A stretch of 18,768 nucleotides of DNA from Acidimicrobiia bacterium (GTDB lineage: Bacteria; Actinomycetota; Acidimicrobiia; IMCC26256; BP-133), in the NCBI GenBank assembly GCA_025923175.1, contig JAICGL010000013.1:1-18768 (forward strand). The letters are read 5' to 3'. Both the position numbers and the translations under genes were made by a program. Below the pieces are notes generated by a model that was given only the letters and a program-made list of their open reading frames with translations, ran no database searches and was not told the origin of the DNA. Shown here one piece after another: positions 6,654-14,305 of the stretch (within the stretch, counting starts at the first letter, position 1; every line of letters starts with the position of its first letter).

Positions 6654-7277
6654 ATGGTTGCCATCATCGTGATCGGCGTCATCGTGTGGCTGTCGATTCC
6701 GCTCGTGCTGTCGAAAGCGATGGCACGCCGAGGATTCGACGGTCTTTCCTATCTGGTGATCGGCCTTCTGTTCGGTCCCGTCGCCATCGTGTTCGCGGTC
6801 ATGGACGCATGGCTCGATGCTCCCGAGTCGCCGCGCACCCTGGAGGCTGGTCGGGCCGGCCCCGGCGAGGTGTCGATCCTCGTCGTCGTCGACGGCCACT
6901 CCACGGCGCTCCCGCCGACGGCCACTCTGAGGAGGTTCGGTCGATTGCGGCGTATTGGCCTGGCCCGTGTGGTCCCCAAGGGCGCAGCCCGTATGGACGA
7001 GTGGCAGGCAGAGCAAGAGTTGCGTCAGGCGGCGCTGAGTTTCGACCATCCCGAACTCGCCCTGTTGTTCGGGCGACCGGATGTTGTGATCTCCGCGCAC
7101 GCCATCGCCCGCGGATACGAGGTCGTCGTGAGCCCGCGCCGCGATGACCGACTCTCGGCCCGGCTCCAGCGCAGTGGCCGAGCCCTCTGGGTCGCCGACG
7201 ACATGGCCGATGTCGTGCCTACCGAGCCGGTCATCTCCCCAGCCGTTGTCCCGCCTCGTTCCACCCGAACGGCCTGA
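6654..7277 (+). CDS. Two-helix membrane protein with cytosolic domain, unknown function
   Basis: A 207-residue protein that I do not recognise. Residues 1-20 (MVAIIVIGVIVWLSIPLVLS) and 29-50 (SYLVIGLLFGPVAIVFAVMDAWL) are two hydrophobic helices joined by a short basic loop, which predicts both ends in the cytoplasm or a hairpin anchor. The remainder is soluble. It begins SILVVVDGHSTALPP and later contains DEWQAEQELRQAALSFDHPELALLF. ATG at 6654 is supported by AAGGAGG at 6642-6648; the frame is open a little further upstream but without a ribosome binding site. It is divergent from the XRE-cupin regulator and may be its target. The C-terminus is Pro/Thr-rich and probably disordered. Confidence 0.7.
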   Translation: MVAIIVIGVIVWLSIPLVLSKAMARRGFDGLSYLVIGLLFGPVAIVFAVMDAWLDAPESPRTLEAGRAGPGEVSILVVVDGHSTALPPTATLRRFGRLRRIGLARVVPKGAARMDEWQAEQELRQAALSFDHPELALLFGRPDVVISAHAIARGYEVVVSPRRDDRLSARLQRSGRALWVADDMADVVPTEPVISPAVVPPRSTRTA

Positions 7278-7312
7278 TTTCGGACGGGGCCACCCGCCGC
7301 AAGGAACTGGCT

Positions 7313-7450
7313 ATGCATGCCGCGATCACCCTCCGAGCTTGTTTGGCGCTCTTGGCTGTCGCCCCGTGGGCGGCTTGGCCGAGCGCGCTCGGTGACGTCG
7401 GTGATGCGTGGCGGGCGCTGCTACTGGGCGCGCCGCCCGCCCTCCTCTAA
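7313..7450 (+). CDS. Possible 45-residue hydrophobic small protein
   Basis: ATG at 7313 is preceded by AAGGAA (7301-7306) at a good distance and followed by 45 codons to TAA at 7448-7450. The product starts MHAAITLRACLALLAVAPWAAWPSA in two hydrophobic stretches and resembles a small membrane or secreted peptide. It sits in the 250-bp gap between the membrane protein and the DksA-like gene, in the same orientation as both. No homologue is recognised, and such an ORF could arise by chance in GC-rich DNA. Confidence 0.3.
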   Translation: MHAAITLRACLALLAVAPWAAWPSALGDVGDAWRALLLGAPPALL

Positions 7451-7527
7451 CTCCGGCTCGGTTTCATCGCGTCGTGGGCCCGGGCGGCCGCCCAGGGTCT
7501 CCGGCGCAACTAGAGGAGGTTCATCAC

Positions 7528-7866
7528 ATGTCCACGCGGCTTCAGGCTGCTCCCGTCCCCGTTACCCATGTCTCGCCTGCGCAGCTCGTCCATCTCCGTC
7601 GCTTGCTGGCCGAGGAGCACGCCATCCACCAGCACCGGGCGGCTGAGCTTCAGGACCCGCGCGACCTCGAACCGGACCTGGCCGAGCTTCTGCTCGTCCG
7701 GTGCCGGGGGGCGCTGGACGAGATCGAGGCGGCGGTGCGCCTCATCGACCAGGGGGCATATGGCTTGTGCTCGGTCTGTGGGACCGCCATCCCGTACGAA
7801 CGTCTGGAAGCAGTGCCGGCTACACGGTGCTGCGTGTCCTGCCAGGACAAAGCGTCTCCACGCTGA
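7528..7866 (+). CDS. TraR/DksA-type zinc-finger protein
   Basis: A 112-residue protein of the DksA/TraR family. Residues 16-75 form a predicted helical hairpin (LVHLRRLLAEEHAIHQ and LAELLLVRCRGALDEIEAAVRLI). Residues 76-105 form the zinc finger QGAYGLCSVCGTAIPYERLEA...CCVSC, with Cys81, Cys84, Cys101 or Cys102, and Cys105 as likely ligands. DksA itself binds RNA polymerase through its secondary channel. Short actinobacterial members such as RbpA-unrelated DksA-like proteins can modulate transcription under stress, but the acidic DxxDxA tip motif of true DksA is not clear here (ELQDPRDLEPD). GAGGAGG at 7513-7519 supports the ATG at 7528. Direct regulation of RNA polymerase is an inference. Confidence 0.85.
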   Translation: MSTRLQAAPVPVTHVSPAQLVHLRRLLAEEHAIHQHRAAELQDPRDLEPDLAELLLVRCRGALDEIEAAVRLIDQGAYGLCSVCGTAIPYERLEAVPATRCCVSCQDKASPR

Positions 7867-7922
7867 CACGACTACGTCCTGAGTCGCCGAACCCGAGCTT
7901 GATTCACAGGAGCGAGAAGAAG

Positions 7923-8516
7923 ATGGACACAGGTCTGTTGGTGATCCGGATCGTCGTCGGACTGTTACTCGTCGGCCACGGTGCTCAGAAGCTCTTCGGC
8001 TGGTTCGGTGGCGGTGGCTTGAACGGGACCGCGTGGTACTTCCGTTCGGTGGGCTACCGGCCTCCTCGGCTCATGGCCGGGTTTGCCGGAGGCGCCGAGC
8101 TCGTAGGAGGGGCGGCTCTTGCCGCCGGCTTCATGACGCCGTTGGCGGCGTCGGCAGTCATTGGCACCATGCTCAACGCCGCCGTCGCGGTGCATCGGCG
8201 TAACGGCCTCTGGGCGGTCGACAACGGTTGCGAATATCCGCTGGTCGTTGCCACCGCCGCGGTGACCTTGAGTTTCACGGGAGCCGGGGCGGCCTCTCTC
8301 GACGCCCGTCTCGGCATCGGTGGCCCAAGTATCGAATCGGGCCTCTTCGCCTTAGTCCTAGGTCTGATGGCCGGATCGGCCGTACTCCTCAGCCGGGCAA
8401 CGGCGCGGTCCACAGCCTGGCCAGCCTCGAAATCGAGGCCTTCAACGCAGGTCGCCATGCCGCAGGGGAGCGCAGAACCCCGAATCCCCCAACGCAGCGC
8501 CGTCGGACAGCGCTGA
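7923..8516 (+). CDS. DoxX family membrane protein
   Basis: A 197-residue DoxX-like protein. Residues 1-150 have the family pattern of four transmembrane helices: GLLVIRIVVGLLLVGHGAQKLFGWFGG (4-30), the AGFAGGAELVGGAALAAGF segment (52-70), AASAVIGTMLNAAVAVHRRNGLW (76-98) and YPLVVATAAVTLSF. DoxX proteins occur in thiosulfate:quinone oxidoreductase and in oxidative-stress complexes, but most members have no known function. The start at 7923 has AGGAGCGAG upstream. The last 45 residues or so (after VLLSRATARS) are unlike DoxX and low in hydrophobicity. They overlap the end of the convergent DUF488 gene by 75 bp, so the stop may have shifted downstream. The gene follows the DksA-like gene by 56 nt. 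Confidence 0.85.
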   Translation: MDTGLLVIRIVVGLLLVGHGAQKLFGWFGGGGLNGTAWYFRSVGYRPPRLMAGFAGGAELVGGAALAAGFMTPLAASAVIGTMLNAAVAVHRRNGLWAVDNGCEYPLVVATAAVTLSFTGAGAASLDARLGIGGPSIESGLFALVLGLMAGSAVLLSRATARSTAWPASKSRPSTQVAMPQGSAEPRIPQRSAVGQR

Positions 8517-8897
8517 GATGAGATGGTCGCGCAGCACACGGGCACCGGACTGATCGACATCGCCGGTGGCGGTGAGGAGGACGATGGGCTGGGTGGACGC
8601 GAGTTCGAGGAGGTGGTCCACCGCGCCTGATGCCGGGGGGCGCCGAAGTTCCGCCAGATAGCGGCGGGTGAACTCGGCGAAGCGCTCCGGGTCGTGGCCG
8701 TACCATCGCCGCAGCTCCGAGCTGGGGGCGACGTCCTTGAGCCACTCATCGAGGTCGGCGTCGGACTTCTTGATGCCACGGGGCCATAGCCGGTCGACGA
8801 GGATTCGATAACCGGCCGCCCCGCCAACGTCGTCATAGATGCGGCGAACCTCGGGGACTTCCTGGGAGCGCTTACGACGCGTTCTTGTAATGCGCAT
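8442..8897 (-). CDS. DUF488 family protein
   Basis: A 151-residue DUF488 protein. The core has the family signatures RIYDDVGGAAGYRILVDRLWPRGI (19-42), LDEWLKDVAPSSELRRWYGHDPERFAEFTRRYLAEL (49-84) and PIVLLTATGDVDQSGARVLRDHL near the end. It is somewhat longer than usual DUF488 proteins (about 120 residues): it has a basic N-terminus (MRITRTRRKRSQ) and a C-terminal extension that overlaps the convergent doxX-like gene. The biochemical role is unknown. It lies 19 nt after the small membrane protein gene and probably shares its mRNA. No strong ribosome binding site precedes the ATG at 8897, which fits translation coupled to the upstream gene. Confidence 0.8.
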   Translation of the reverse strand: MRITRTRRKRSQEVPEVRRIYDDVGGAAGYRILVDRLWPRGIKKSDADLDEWLKDVAPSSELRRWYGHDPERFAEFTRRYLAELRRPPASGAVDHLLELASTQPIVLLTATGDVDQSGARVLRDHLISALSDGAALGDSGFCAPLRHGDLR

Positions 8898-8916
8898 CGG
8901 TTTTACCGATAGACCC

Positions 8917-9150
8917 TCAGAGAGGCTCGCCGGCCCGGTGGACGTACCAGTTCGCGCCGAACATTGTCCCGAACCCGGGGCCACCGAACAAAGCGACGAA
9001 AACACTGAAACCGAGCGCCGTCCCCAATGCCGAGCCGGCGATCAGTAGCGCCGTGAAAACGATGGCGAAGATGACGACGAATCCTATGACAGCACCGGCG
9101 ACGAGCACAGAGACCAGGCTGGTTTGAGAGTGCGGTTGCATGACAGCCAA
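8917..9150 (-). CDS. Small two-helix membrane protein
   Basis: A 77-residue protein consisting mostly of two membrane helices (SLVSVLVAGAVIGFVVIFAIVFTALLIAG and GTALGFSVFVALFGG), followed by a short tail GTMFGANWYVHRAGEPL. TTG at 9150 is preceded by GAGGTGAGA about 4 nt away. An ATG three codons later (9141) is the alternative start, with longer spacing. It has no recognised family. It is the first gene of a minus-strand pair with the DUF488 gene. Confidence 0.6.
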   Translation of the reverse strand: MAVMQPHSQTSLVSVLVAGAVIGFVVIFAIVFTALLIAGSALGTALGFSVFVALFGGPGFGTMFGANWYVHRAGEPL

Positions 9151-9279
9151 GAGATCTCACCTCACTGGTTGGGCACCAGCGAGGGTAAGGCCCGGCGTTG
9201 CCAGACGTGGAATCACTGACGCAACCTGCACACTTCGCCGCCATCGGCACACGGGAGTGTTCCGACCCATTGGTCGTGC

Positions 9280-9308
9280 TTGACGGAAATGAGGTATATC
9301 ACTAGTCT
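9280..9308 (+). promoter_or_regulatory. Sigma70-type promoter of the molybdenum hydroxylase operon
   Basis: TTGACG (9280-9285) and TAGTCT (9303-9308) are separated by 17 bp in an AT-richer stretch of the 330-bp gap before the large-subunit gene. Transcription would start near 9315, giving a 5' leader of about 165 nt. Confidence 0.5.
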
Positions 9309-9330
9309 TCGTTCGTATTAGAGAAAAAAT

Positions 9331-9420
9331 CCTCCGACCGTCGAGGCGAGGACGCCTGCATAGGGGGGACGCAAAAGAGCGCTGGCCCCAGCCAGCCCGT
9401 AGCTATCCAGTCACCTGGCG
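9331..9420 (+). ncRNA. Structured 5' leader, possible riboswitch or attenuator
   Basis: The leader contains several nested pairings. CCTCC (9331-9335) can pair with the G-run at 9363-9368, enclosing the hairpin AGGCG-AGGA-CGCCT (9344-9357). It is followed by ACGCAAA (9369-9375), the perfect hairpin GCTGGC-CCCA-GCCAGC (9381-9396), GTAGC (9399-9403) and CCAG-TCAC-CTGG (9407-9418). The order GGGACGCAAA, hairpin, GTAGC recalls the cyclic-di-GMP-I (GEMM) riboswitch core, but the expected 5' GCAAACC and the GNRA tetraloop are not clear. Identity is unproven. Confidence 0.35.
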
Positions 9421-9479
9421 ACCCCGAAGCGGATCGTCGTCAAGGTGGCTGGCCGAACGAACTACTGGAGGAGCACCGA

Positions 9480-11669
9480 ATGAAGGCTCTTGAGACTCCT
9501 GTTGGACGTCGCCAAGTCCTGAAAGGCTTTTTGATTGCCGGGCCGACGTTGGCGATTGGAGCGCGGCTCGGGTTTGCGGACGGGGCGGGTGCCTTTCCGA
9601 CCAAGACCGACGAAGCGCCCGACCACCTGGACTTCACGGATATCTTCATGGCGGCGGAGAGCGGGTCTGCCTATGACCTGAAGATCGAGATCAAGCCAGA
9701 CAACCGGGTGTACTTCGAGTTCCCCCGGATGGACATCGGTCAGGGTGTCATCACCTCGACCAGCCAGATGGTGGCCGACAACCTCGATGTCCCCTTCGAG
9801 AACATGGACACTGTGCTGTCTCCGGCCGAGCAGAAGCGCGGCGCGTACATCACCGGTGGTTCGAAGAACACCCGTGTCTTCTGGGAGCCGATCCGGGTCA
9901 TCGGCGCCCAGATGCGGGGCCAGCTGATGGCGGCCGCCGCCACGAAGATGGGCGTCCCGGTCAGCGCGCTGCGCACCGAGGACGGCTATGTCGTCGCCAC
10001 CGACGGCCGGAAGCTGTCCTACGGCGAGCTCACCGCCGATGCGGCCAAGCTCCCAGTGGCCAAGGCGGCGATGCCGAAGAACCCGAGCGAGTACAAGATC
10101 GTCGGCAAGCCCCAGGTCAAGTATGGGGCCCGGGAGATCGCCACCGGCAAGTGGCAGTACAGCACGGACCTCTTCTCGTCGAAAGAGTTCCTGCCGACGG
10201 TGCTGGCGATGCCGGCCACCCATGGTGCGACCGTGGTGTCGATCGACGACTCCGAGGCCAAGAAGATCCCGGGCGTGATCGCGATCACCCACATCCCCGG
10301 GATGCCCGACTTCCTCATTCCCGAGGCTGTCGCGGTTACGGCTGAGACGACCGGGATCGCCAAGAAGGCCAAGGACGCACTCAAGATCAAGTGGAGCGCG
10401 GGGCCGATGGACGCCATGTCCGACGCGCAGATCGACGAGTTGCTCAACGGGATCATCGACAAGGTGGCCTCGCCCGGCGAGGGCATCGAGGCCGTCTTCC
10501 GTTGGCCCTACGTGACCCACGCTCCCATGCAGGAGAACGCGGCATGCGCTGACGTCCGCAAGGACTCGGCCGAGATCTGGGGTTCCGACCAGATCCCCAC
10601 CACCGGTCAGCGGCACGTCGCCGAGACGCTCGGGATGAAGGTCGATCAGGTCCAGTACAACTGCGTCCCGGGCGGTGGCGCCTTCGGACGTCACACCCAC
10701 CACGACGAGACAGTCATGGCCGCCCAGATCTCCCAGCGCGTCGGCAAGCCGATCAAGCTGCAGTGGCTGCGGGAGGAGGGCATCAAGCACGGCCGCTGCC
10801 GGCCGGTCTCGATCCACCACGTGAAGGCCACGGTCGTCAACGGCGACGTGGTGAGCTTCGAGCACCGGATGGCCGGCTCGGAGCTGGACCTGCGCCACGG
10901 CCTGGGCGACATGATCTCCGGCTACGTCACCGAGTACAACAACGAGGGCGCGTCCCAGAGCTTCTTCACCCACACCCAGAAGCTGGCCTACAACTTCGGC
11001 CCGACAGCGCTGACGCTCAAGCAGCGGTTGCTGGCCAAGGCGACGGCGCCGTGGCGAGTCGTGTACTCCGGCCCGGTCGGCGGCTCCAACGAGATCCTCA
11101 TCGACGAGATTGCCCGCTCGCTCGGCAAGGACGAGTACGAATTCCGGATGCAGTACCTGGAGTCCGACCGGCACCGAGCCGTGCTGGAGAAGGCAGCCCA
11201 CGAGGCGATGTGGGGCAAGAAGCTCCCCAACGGCGTAGCCCAGGGCATCGGTCTGCACGACGAGTACAAGTCGATCTCGGCCTACGTCATGGAGATCGAC
11301 ACGCGGGGCAAGACCCCCCGGATGAATAACGTCACGATCGCGGTGGACTGCGGCTACTGCGTGAACCCTTCCAATGTGGAGAACCAGATGCTCGGTCAGG
11401 CGATCGACGGGTTCGCCACGGTGTTCCAGTCGGGTCTGCACATCGACAACGGGGCGACCCGGGAATCGAACTTCCACAACTTCAAGTGGCCGCGGATGTT
11501 CGACTCGCCGCCCGAGGCGAGTGTGCACATCCTCCCCAGCTCCATGATGCCGCCCGGTGGTATCGGTGAGGTCGGTACCCCGGCCGCCACCGCCGCCGCC
11601 GCCAATGCCTGGGCCCGCGCCACAGGCAAGCAGCCGCGCAACTTCCCGCTCAACGAGTACGGAGCCTGA
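9480..11669 (+). CDS. Molybdopterin-binding large subunit, isoquinoline 1-oxidoreductase / aldehyde oxidase type
   Basis: A 729-residue xanthine-oxidase-family subunit that binds the molybdenum cofactor and hydroxylates aldehydes or N-heterocycles. The N-terminus has a twin-arginine signal (GRRQVLKGFLIAG, 9-21), so the mature enzyme is extracytoplasmic. Family landmarks are RMDIGQGVITSTSQ near 83-96, the cofactor segment GGGAFGRHTHHDE near 398-410, PVGGSNEILIDEIA near 530-543, and GGIGEVGTPAA near 693-703, whose Glu is the presumed catalytic base. The organisation matches IorB-type two-subunit enzymes that lack an FAD subunit and pass electrons to a periplasmic carrier; no such carrier is encoded here. 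GGAGGAG (9467-9473) supports the start. The [2Fe-2S] subunit follows 5 nt later, reversed in order from many iorAB operons. The substrate cannot be told from sequence. Confidence 0.88.
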   Translation: MKALETPVGRRQVLKGFLIAGPTLAIGARLGFADGAGAFPTKTDEAPDHLDFTDIFMAAESGSAYDLKIEIKPDNRVYFEFPRMDIGQGVITSTSQMVADNLDVPFENMDTVLSPAEQKRGAYITGGSKNTRVFWEPIRVIGAQMRGQLMAAAATKMGVPVSALRTEDGYVVATDGRKLSYGELTADAAKLPVAKAAMPKNPSEYKIVGKPQVKYGAREIATGKWQYSTDLFSSKEFLPTVLAMPATHGATVVSIDDSEAKKIPGVIAITHIPGMPDFLIPEAVAVTAETTGIAKKAKDALKIKWSAGPMDAMSDAQIDELLNGIIDKVASPGEGIEAVFRWPYVTHAPMQENAACADVRKDSAEIWGSDQIPTTGQRHVAETLGMKVDQVQYNCVPGGGAFGRHTHHDETVMAAQISQRVGKPIKLQWLREEGIKHGRCRPVSIHHVKATVVNGDVVSFEHRMAGSELDLRHGLGDMISGYVTEYNNEGASQSFFTHTQKLAYNFGPTALTLKQRLLAKATAPWRVVYSGPVGGSNEILIDEIARSLGKDEYEFRMQYLESDRHRAVLEKAAHEAMWGKKLPNGVAQGIGLHDEYKSISAYVMEIDTRGKTPRMNNVTIAVDCGYCVNPSNVENQMLGQAIDGFATVFQSGLHIDNGATRESNFHNFKWPRMFDSPPEASVHILPSSMMPPGGIGEVGTPAATAAAANAWARATGKQPRNFPLNEYGA

Positions 11670-11674
11670 TTGCC

Positions 11675-12136
11675 ATGCCCAACATCACGTTCACACTCAA
11701 CGGCAACCCGGTCACCGTCAACGCCGACAAGGACGAGGAGCTCCTCTGGGTTCTTCGTGACCGGCTCGACGTTCACGGCCTGAAGTACGGCTGCGGCTTG
11801 GGCCTCTGCGGTGCCTGTACCAGCCACATCAACGGTGAGGCACGCCGTACGTGCATCACGCCCGTCAGCGCGGTGCAGGGCAAGAACGTCACGACGATCG
11901 ACGGCCTGGCCAAGGGTGACCAGCTTCACCCCGTGCAGCAGGCGTGGATCGACAACGACGTGGCCCAGTGCGGGTACTGCCAGGCCGGCCAGATCATGCA
12001 GGCCGTATCGCTCTTGAATAGCAACCCTCACCCGACCGACGCTGACATCGACGACGCGATGGGCGGGAACCTGTGCCGGTGCGGGACCTACTTCCGCATC
12101 CGGAAGGCCATCAAGCAGGTCGCCGCCGGCAAGTAG
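11675..12136 (+). CDS. [2Fe-2S] small subunit of molybdenum hydroxylase (IorA/CoxS-like)
   Basis: A 153-residue iron-sulfur subunit that carries electrons from the molybdenum site of the adjacent large subunit. The N-terminal plant-ferredoxin domain has CGLGLCGACTSHING with a later Cys (RRTC). The C-terminal helical domain has CGYCQAGQIM and CRCGTYFRIRKAI, which bind the second cluster. Length and both cluster motifs match the family. It has no export signal, so it would be carried across the membrane with the Tat-signalled large subunit, as is known for related enzymes. The start at 11675 lies 5 nt after the previous stop, with GGAG at 11661-11664. A strong hairpin follows the stop codon. 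Confidence 0.92.
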   Translation: MPNITFTLNGNPVTVNADKDEELLWVLRDRLDVHGLKYGCGLGLCGACTSHINGEARRTCITPVSAVQGKNVTTIDGLAKGDQLHPVQQAWIDNDVAQCGYCQAGQIMQAVSLLNSNPHPTDADIDDAMGGNLCRCGTYFRIRKAIKQVAAGK

Positions 12137-12168
12137 GGGCAGGTAGGCGAAATACGGAGACACTTCCA

Positions 12169-12204
12169 GGTGGGTCGCCGGAGCTCCCTCCCCGGCGACC
12201 CACC
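12169..12204 (+). terminator. Intrinsic-type terminator after the molybdenum hydroxylase genes
   Basis: A perfect 13-bp stem joins GGTGGGTCGCCGG (12169-12181) and CCGGCGACCCACC (12192-12204), with a 10-nt loop AGCTCCCTCC. GGAGAC upstream and GTCTCC (12205-12210) downstream may extend it. No T-tract follows. The next gene begins 27 nt later, so partial readthrough is possible. Confidence 0.75.
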
Positions 12205-12231
12205 GTCTCCATAGGAAGGAAGGAAACTGAC

Positions 12232-14169
12232 ATGGGCCGCATCGTCTGGTCGCGTCAACGGGCCCGGGGTCGGCGGGCTGTGGTCGGACTCGCCGGGCTG
12301 GCGCTACTCACGGGCTACGGCGGGATCTCGCACAGCTCGCCCGATCGAGGCGACATCCCCGAGGCGACCGTCCGGGCGGTGCAGGCCATCAATCGCACCG
12401 ACAGCGTTCCCGACGTCATCCAGAATCTCGTGCCGGGGGCGATCGCCGCCCGCGACGCGGCTGAGGCGGCCTACCGAGCGGCCGGCGCGGCGGCCGACCC
12501 GCTGTCGAAGCCGGAGTACATCGTGGTGTGGGCAGGGAAGATGATCCCCGCCGACCTGTCTGGCGCCAACGTGGCCCGCTACGCCTCGTCGGGCACCGTC
12601 AACCCGGAGGACCTGGCCGAGCTGGCCGGGATCGGGATGAAGCCGGGGCTGGACGCCATGATCGTGGTCGACGCCCGCCGGCACAACCCCGACGGGACGC
12701 TGTCGGAGTCCTACGGCAAGGTCGTCAACTTCGTGCAGGTCCCGCCCCCCTTCGGTATCGAAGGCGAACCGCATCACATGCAGTACGAGTGGGAGGACGG
12801 GCAGCCGATCGCCGCCGGCGGCCTCTTCAACGACACCACCACGGTCTGGGACGTCTCTCGCATCCCGGAGGTCCGCCTCACCAACGTCATCCGGCCGGAG
12901 GAGACGCCTCTTGGCACGGTCCCGGATGCGTACGATTTCCTTCCGGACGGGCGGGCCATCGGCACCTACATGGGGGGCCCAGACTTCAACTACGCCGGTT
13001 CTCCCGGCTCGGTCGTGGTCTTGAAGCCCGACCCCGACAAGGGCCTCGTCTTTGAGAGCGAGACGCCGGCTGGCAGCCCGGGTGCGATCAGCTCCTCGAA
13101 TGCCGGCGGCGTGCCGGAGCCGTGCTCGCCGATCGAAGCCAAGCCGGTCGGCACGTGTGCCAACCCTCACGGCATCCAGATCCGTGCCGACCTAGGCCGG
13201 ATGGTGACGGCCGACTACGCCGAGCCGCGAGAGCTGACGACCGACCCCGTCAAGCCGTACAAGCCCGGCACCTTCCGGCCGACGGTGCGGGTCTGGGACG
13301 TCGCGGCTCCGGCGGCGCCCCGCTTGATGTCCGTGGCGCGCATGCCGGACGGCCCGAAGGCGTCAGTGCAGGGCCACAACAACATCGCGATCATGGAGGC
13401 GGCCAAGACGCACGCCCCCGCCAAGGGGATGTTCACCGGGGCGAGCTGCGGCGGCGGGCTCTTCTTCACCCCGGACATCACCGCACTGGCGGGCGACTCG
13501 ACGGCGGCGTGGAAGCAGGTGTTCGACGACGACATGGCCGTCCTCCATGCTCCCGGCGACGACCGCGTGGCCGACCGCACCCGCGAGGACGGCGGCTGCG
13601 TCGGCGGCTCGTGGCACCAGGTCAGCCGGGACAACCGCTTCCTGTTCCGGACGGTCATGGGCCGCAACCCGGGCTCGACCGACAGCTTCGACAGCGGCGC
13701 GGCCAAGGTCATCTATTCGATCGACATCGCCAGCCTGATCGCCAGCGCCGCTGACGGACACGTCGACTGCAGCATTGACACCCTCGCTGAGATCCGGCGG
13801 GGGCAGGGCGACGAAACTGACTGCCCCCGGCTTGTGTCGGCCCTCCACGTCGACGACAGCAGCAACGGAGGGCCCCACTGGGGTGCGATCGACAACCACA
13901 GCCTGACCGCAGCCGGAGCCCCGACCCGGCTGGTGTTCTCGAACTCGTTCGTGGCCCGCACCGGCGTCGACGGCAACCACCGGATGTACATGGTCGACGT
14001 CGACCCCGCCACCGGCGCACTGGCCTACGACCAGTCGTTCCGCGACGAAACCACCCTCACGCTCGGCGTGGACTTCAACCGGCGCAACTGGCCCAACAAC
14101 CCCGACGCCGGCTTCTACAAGCCTCACGCCATGGTCTGGGTCTGCCCGCCCGGAGTCTGCCGGAAGTAG
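12232..14169 (+). CDS. Exported selenium-binding-protein / methanethiol-oxidase-like (SBP56) protein
   Basis: A 645-residue protein. A basic N-terminus (RQRARGRR, 8-15) and a hydrophobic stretch (AVVGLAGLALLTG) form an export signal. The rest resembles the SBP56 beta-propeller family, whose bacterial members include copper-dependent methanethiol oxidase. Landmarks are YIVVWAGK (96-103), PHHMQYEW (180-187), GGLFNDTTTVWDVSRIP (196-212), PDAYDFLPDG (231-240), IGTYMGG, and CANPHGIQIRADLGRMVTADYAEP. It is longer than typical SBP56 proteins (about 430-470 residues), with extra sequence near the N-terminus and after the SCGGG segment, so it is a divergent member. ATG at 12232 follows AAGGAAGGAAA. 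It lies directly downstream of the molybdenum hydroxylase genes and upstream of a CopC-like remnant. The substrate is unproven. Confidence 0.7.
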   Translation: MGRIVWSRQRARGRRAVVGLAGLALLTGYGGISHSSPDRGDIPEATVRAVQAINRTDSVPDVIQNLVPGAIAARDAAEAAYRAAGAAADPLSKPEYIVVWAGKMIPADLSGANVARYASSGTVNPEDLAELAGIGMKPGLDAMIVVDARRHNPDGTLSESYGKVVNFVQVPPPFGIEGEPHHMQYEWEDGQPIAAGGLFNDTTTVWDVSRIPEVRLTNVIRPEETPLGTVPDAYDFLPDGRAIGTYMGGPDFNYAGSPGSVVVLKPDPDKGLVFESETPAGSPGAISSSNAGGVPEPCSPIEAKPVGTCANPHGIQIRADLGRMVTADYAEPRELTTDPVKPYKPGTFRPTVRVWDVAAPAAPRLMSVARMPDGPKASVQGHNNIAIMEAAKTHAPAKGMFTGASCGGGLFFTPDITALAGDSTAAWKQVFDDDMAVLHAPGDDRVADRTREDGGCVGGSWHQVSRDNRFLFRTVMGRNPGSTDSFDSGAAKVIYSIDIASLIASAADGHVDCSIDTLAEIRRGQGDETDCPRLVSALHVDDSSNGGPHWGAIDNHSLTAAGAPTRLVFSNSFVARTGVDGNHRMYMVDVDPATGALAYDQSFRDETTLTLGVDFNRRNWPNNPDAGFYKPHAMVWVCPPGVCRK

Positions 14170-14211
14170 CCGACGACTGCCCCCGCCTGGGCTCACCCGT
14201 ACCTCGTCCAG

Positions 14212-14237
14212 AGCGACCCCGTTTCCGGGGTGGCGCT
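14212..14237 (+). terminator. Hairpin after the SBP56-like gene
   Basis: ACCCCG (14216-14221), loop TTTC, CGGGGT (14226-14231) is a perfect 6-bp stem, flanked by AGC and GCT that can extend it. It lies 43 nt after the stop codon. It is a plausible weak terminator. Confidence 0.45.
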
Positions 14238-14305
14238 GCGCGAACCCCCTTCCAGGATCCAGACCGGCTTCACCGAACGGGTCGGGTTGGAAGGGTCTTT
14301 GCTCC

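Noticed and set aside
6570..7100. Upstream extension of the minus-strand fusion regulator by 177 codons
   Set aside because: The extension has no domain features, runs antisense through the well-supported membrane protein gene, and would cross the palindromic operator. The GTG at 6569 begins exactly where KaiC-like similarity starts.
9462..11528. 688-codon minus-strand open frame opposite the molybdenum hydroxylase
   Set aside because: It is a GC-rich antisense shadow of a clear enzyme gene, with no recognisable domain and His/Asp/Arg-biased composition.
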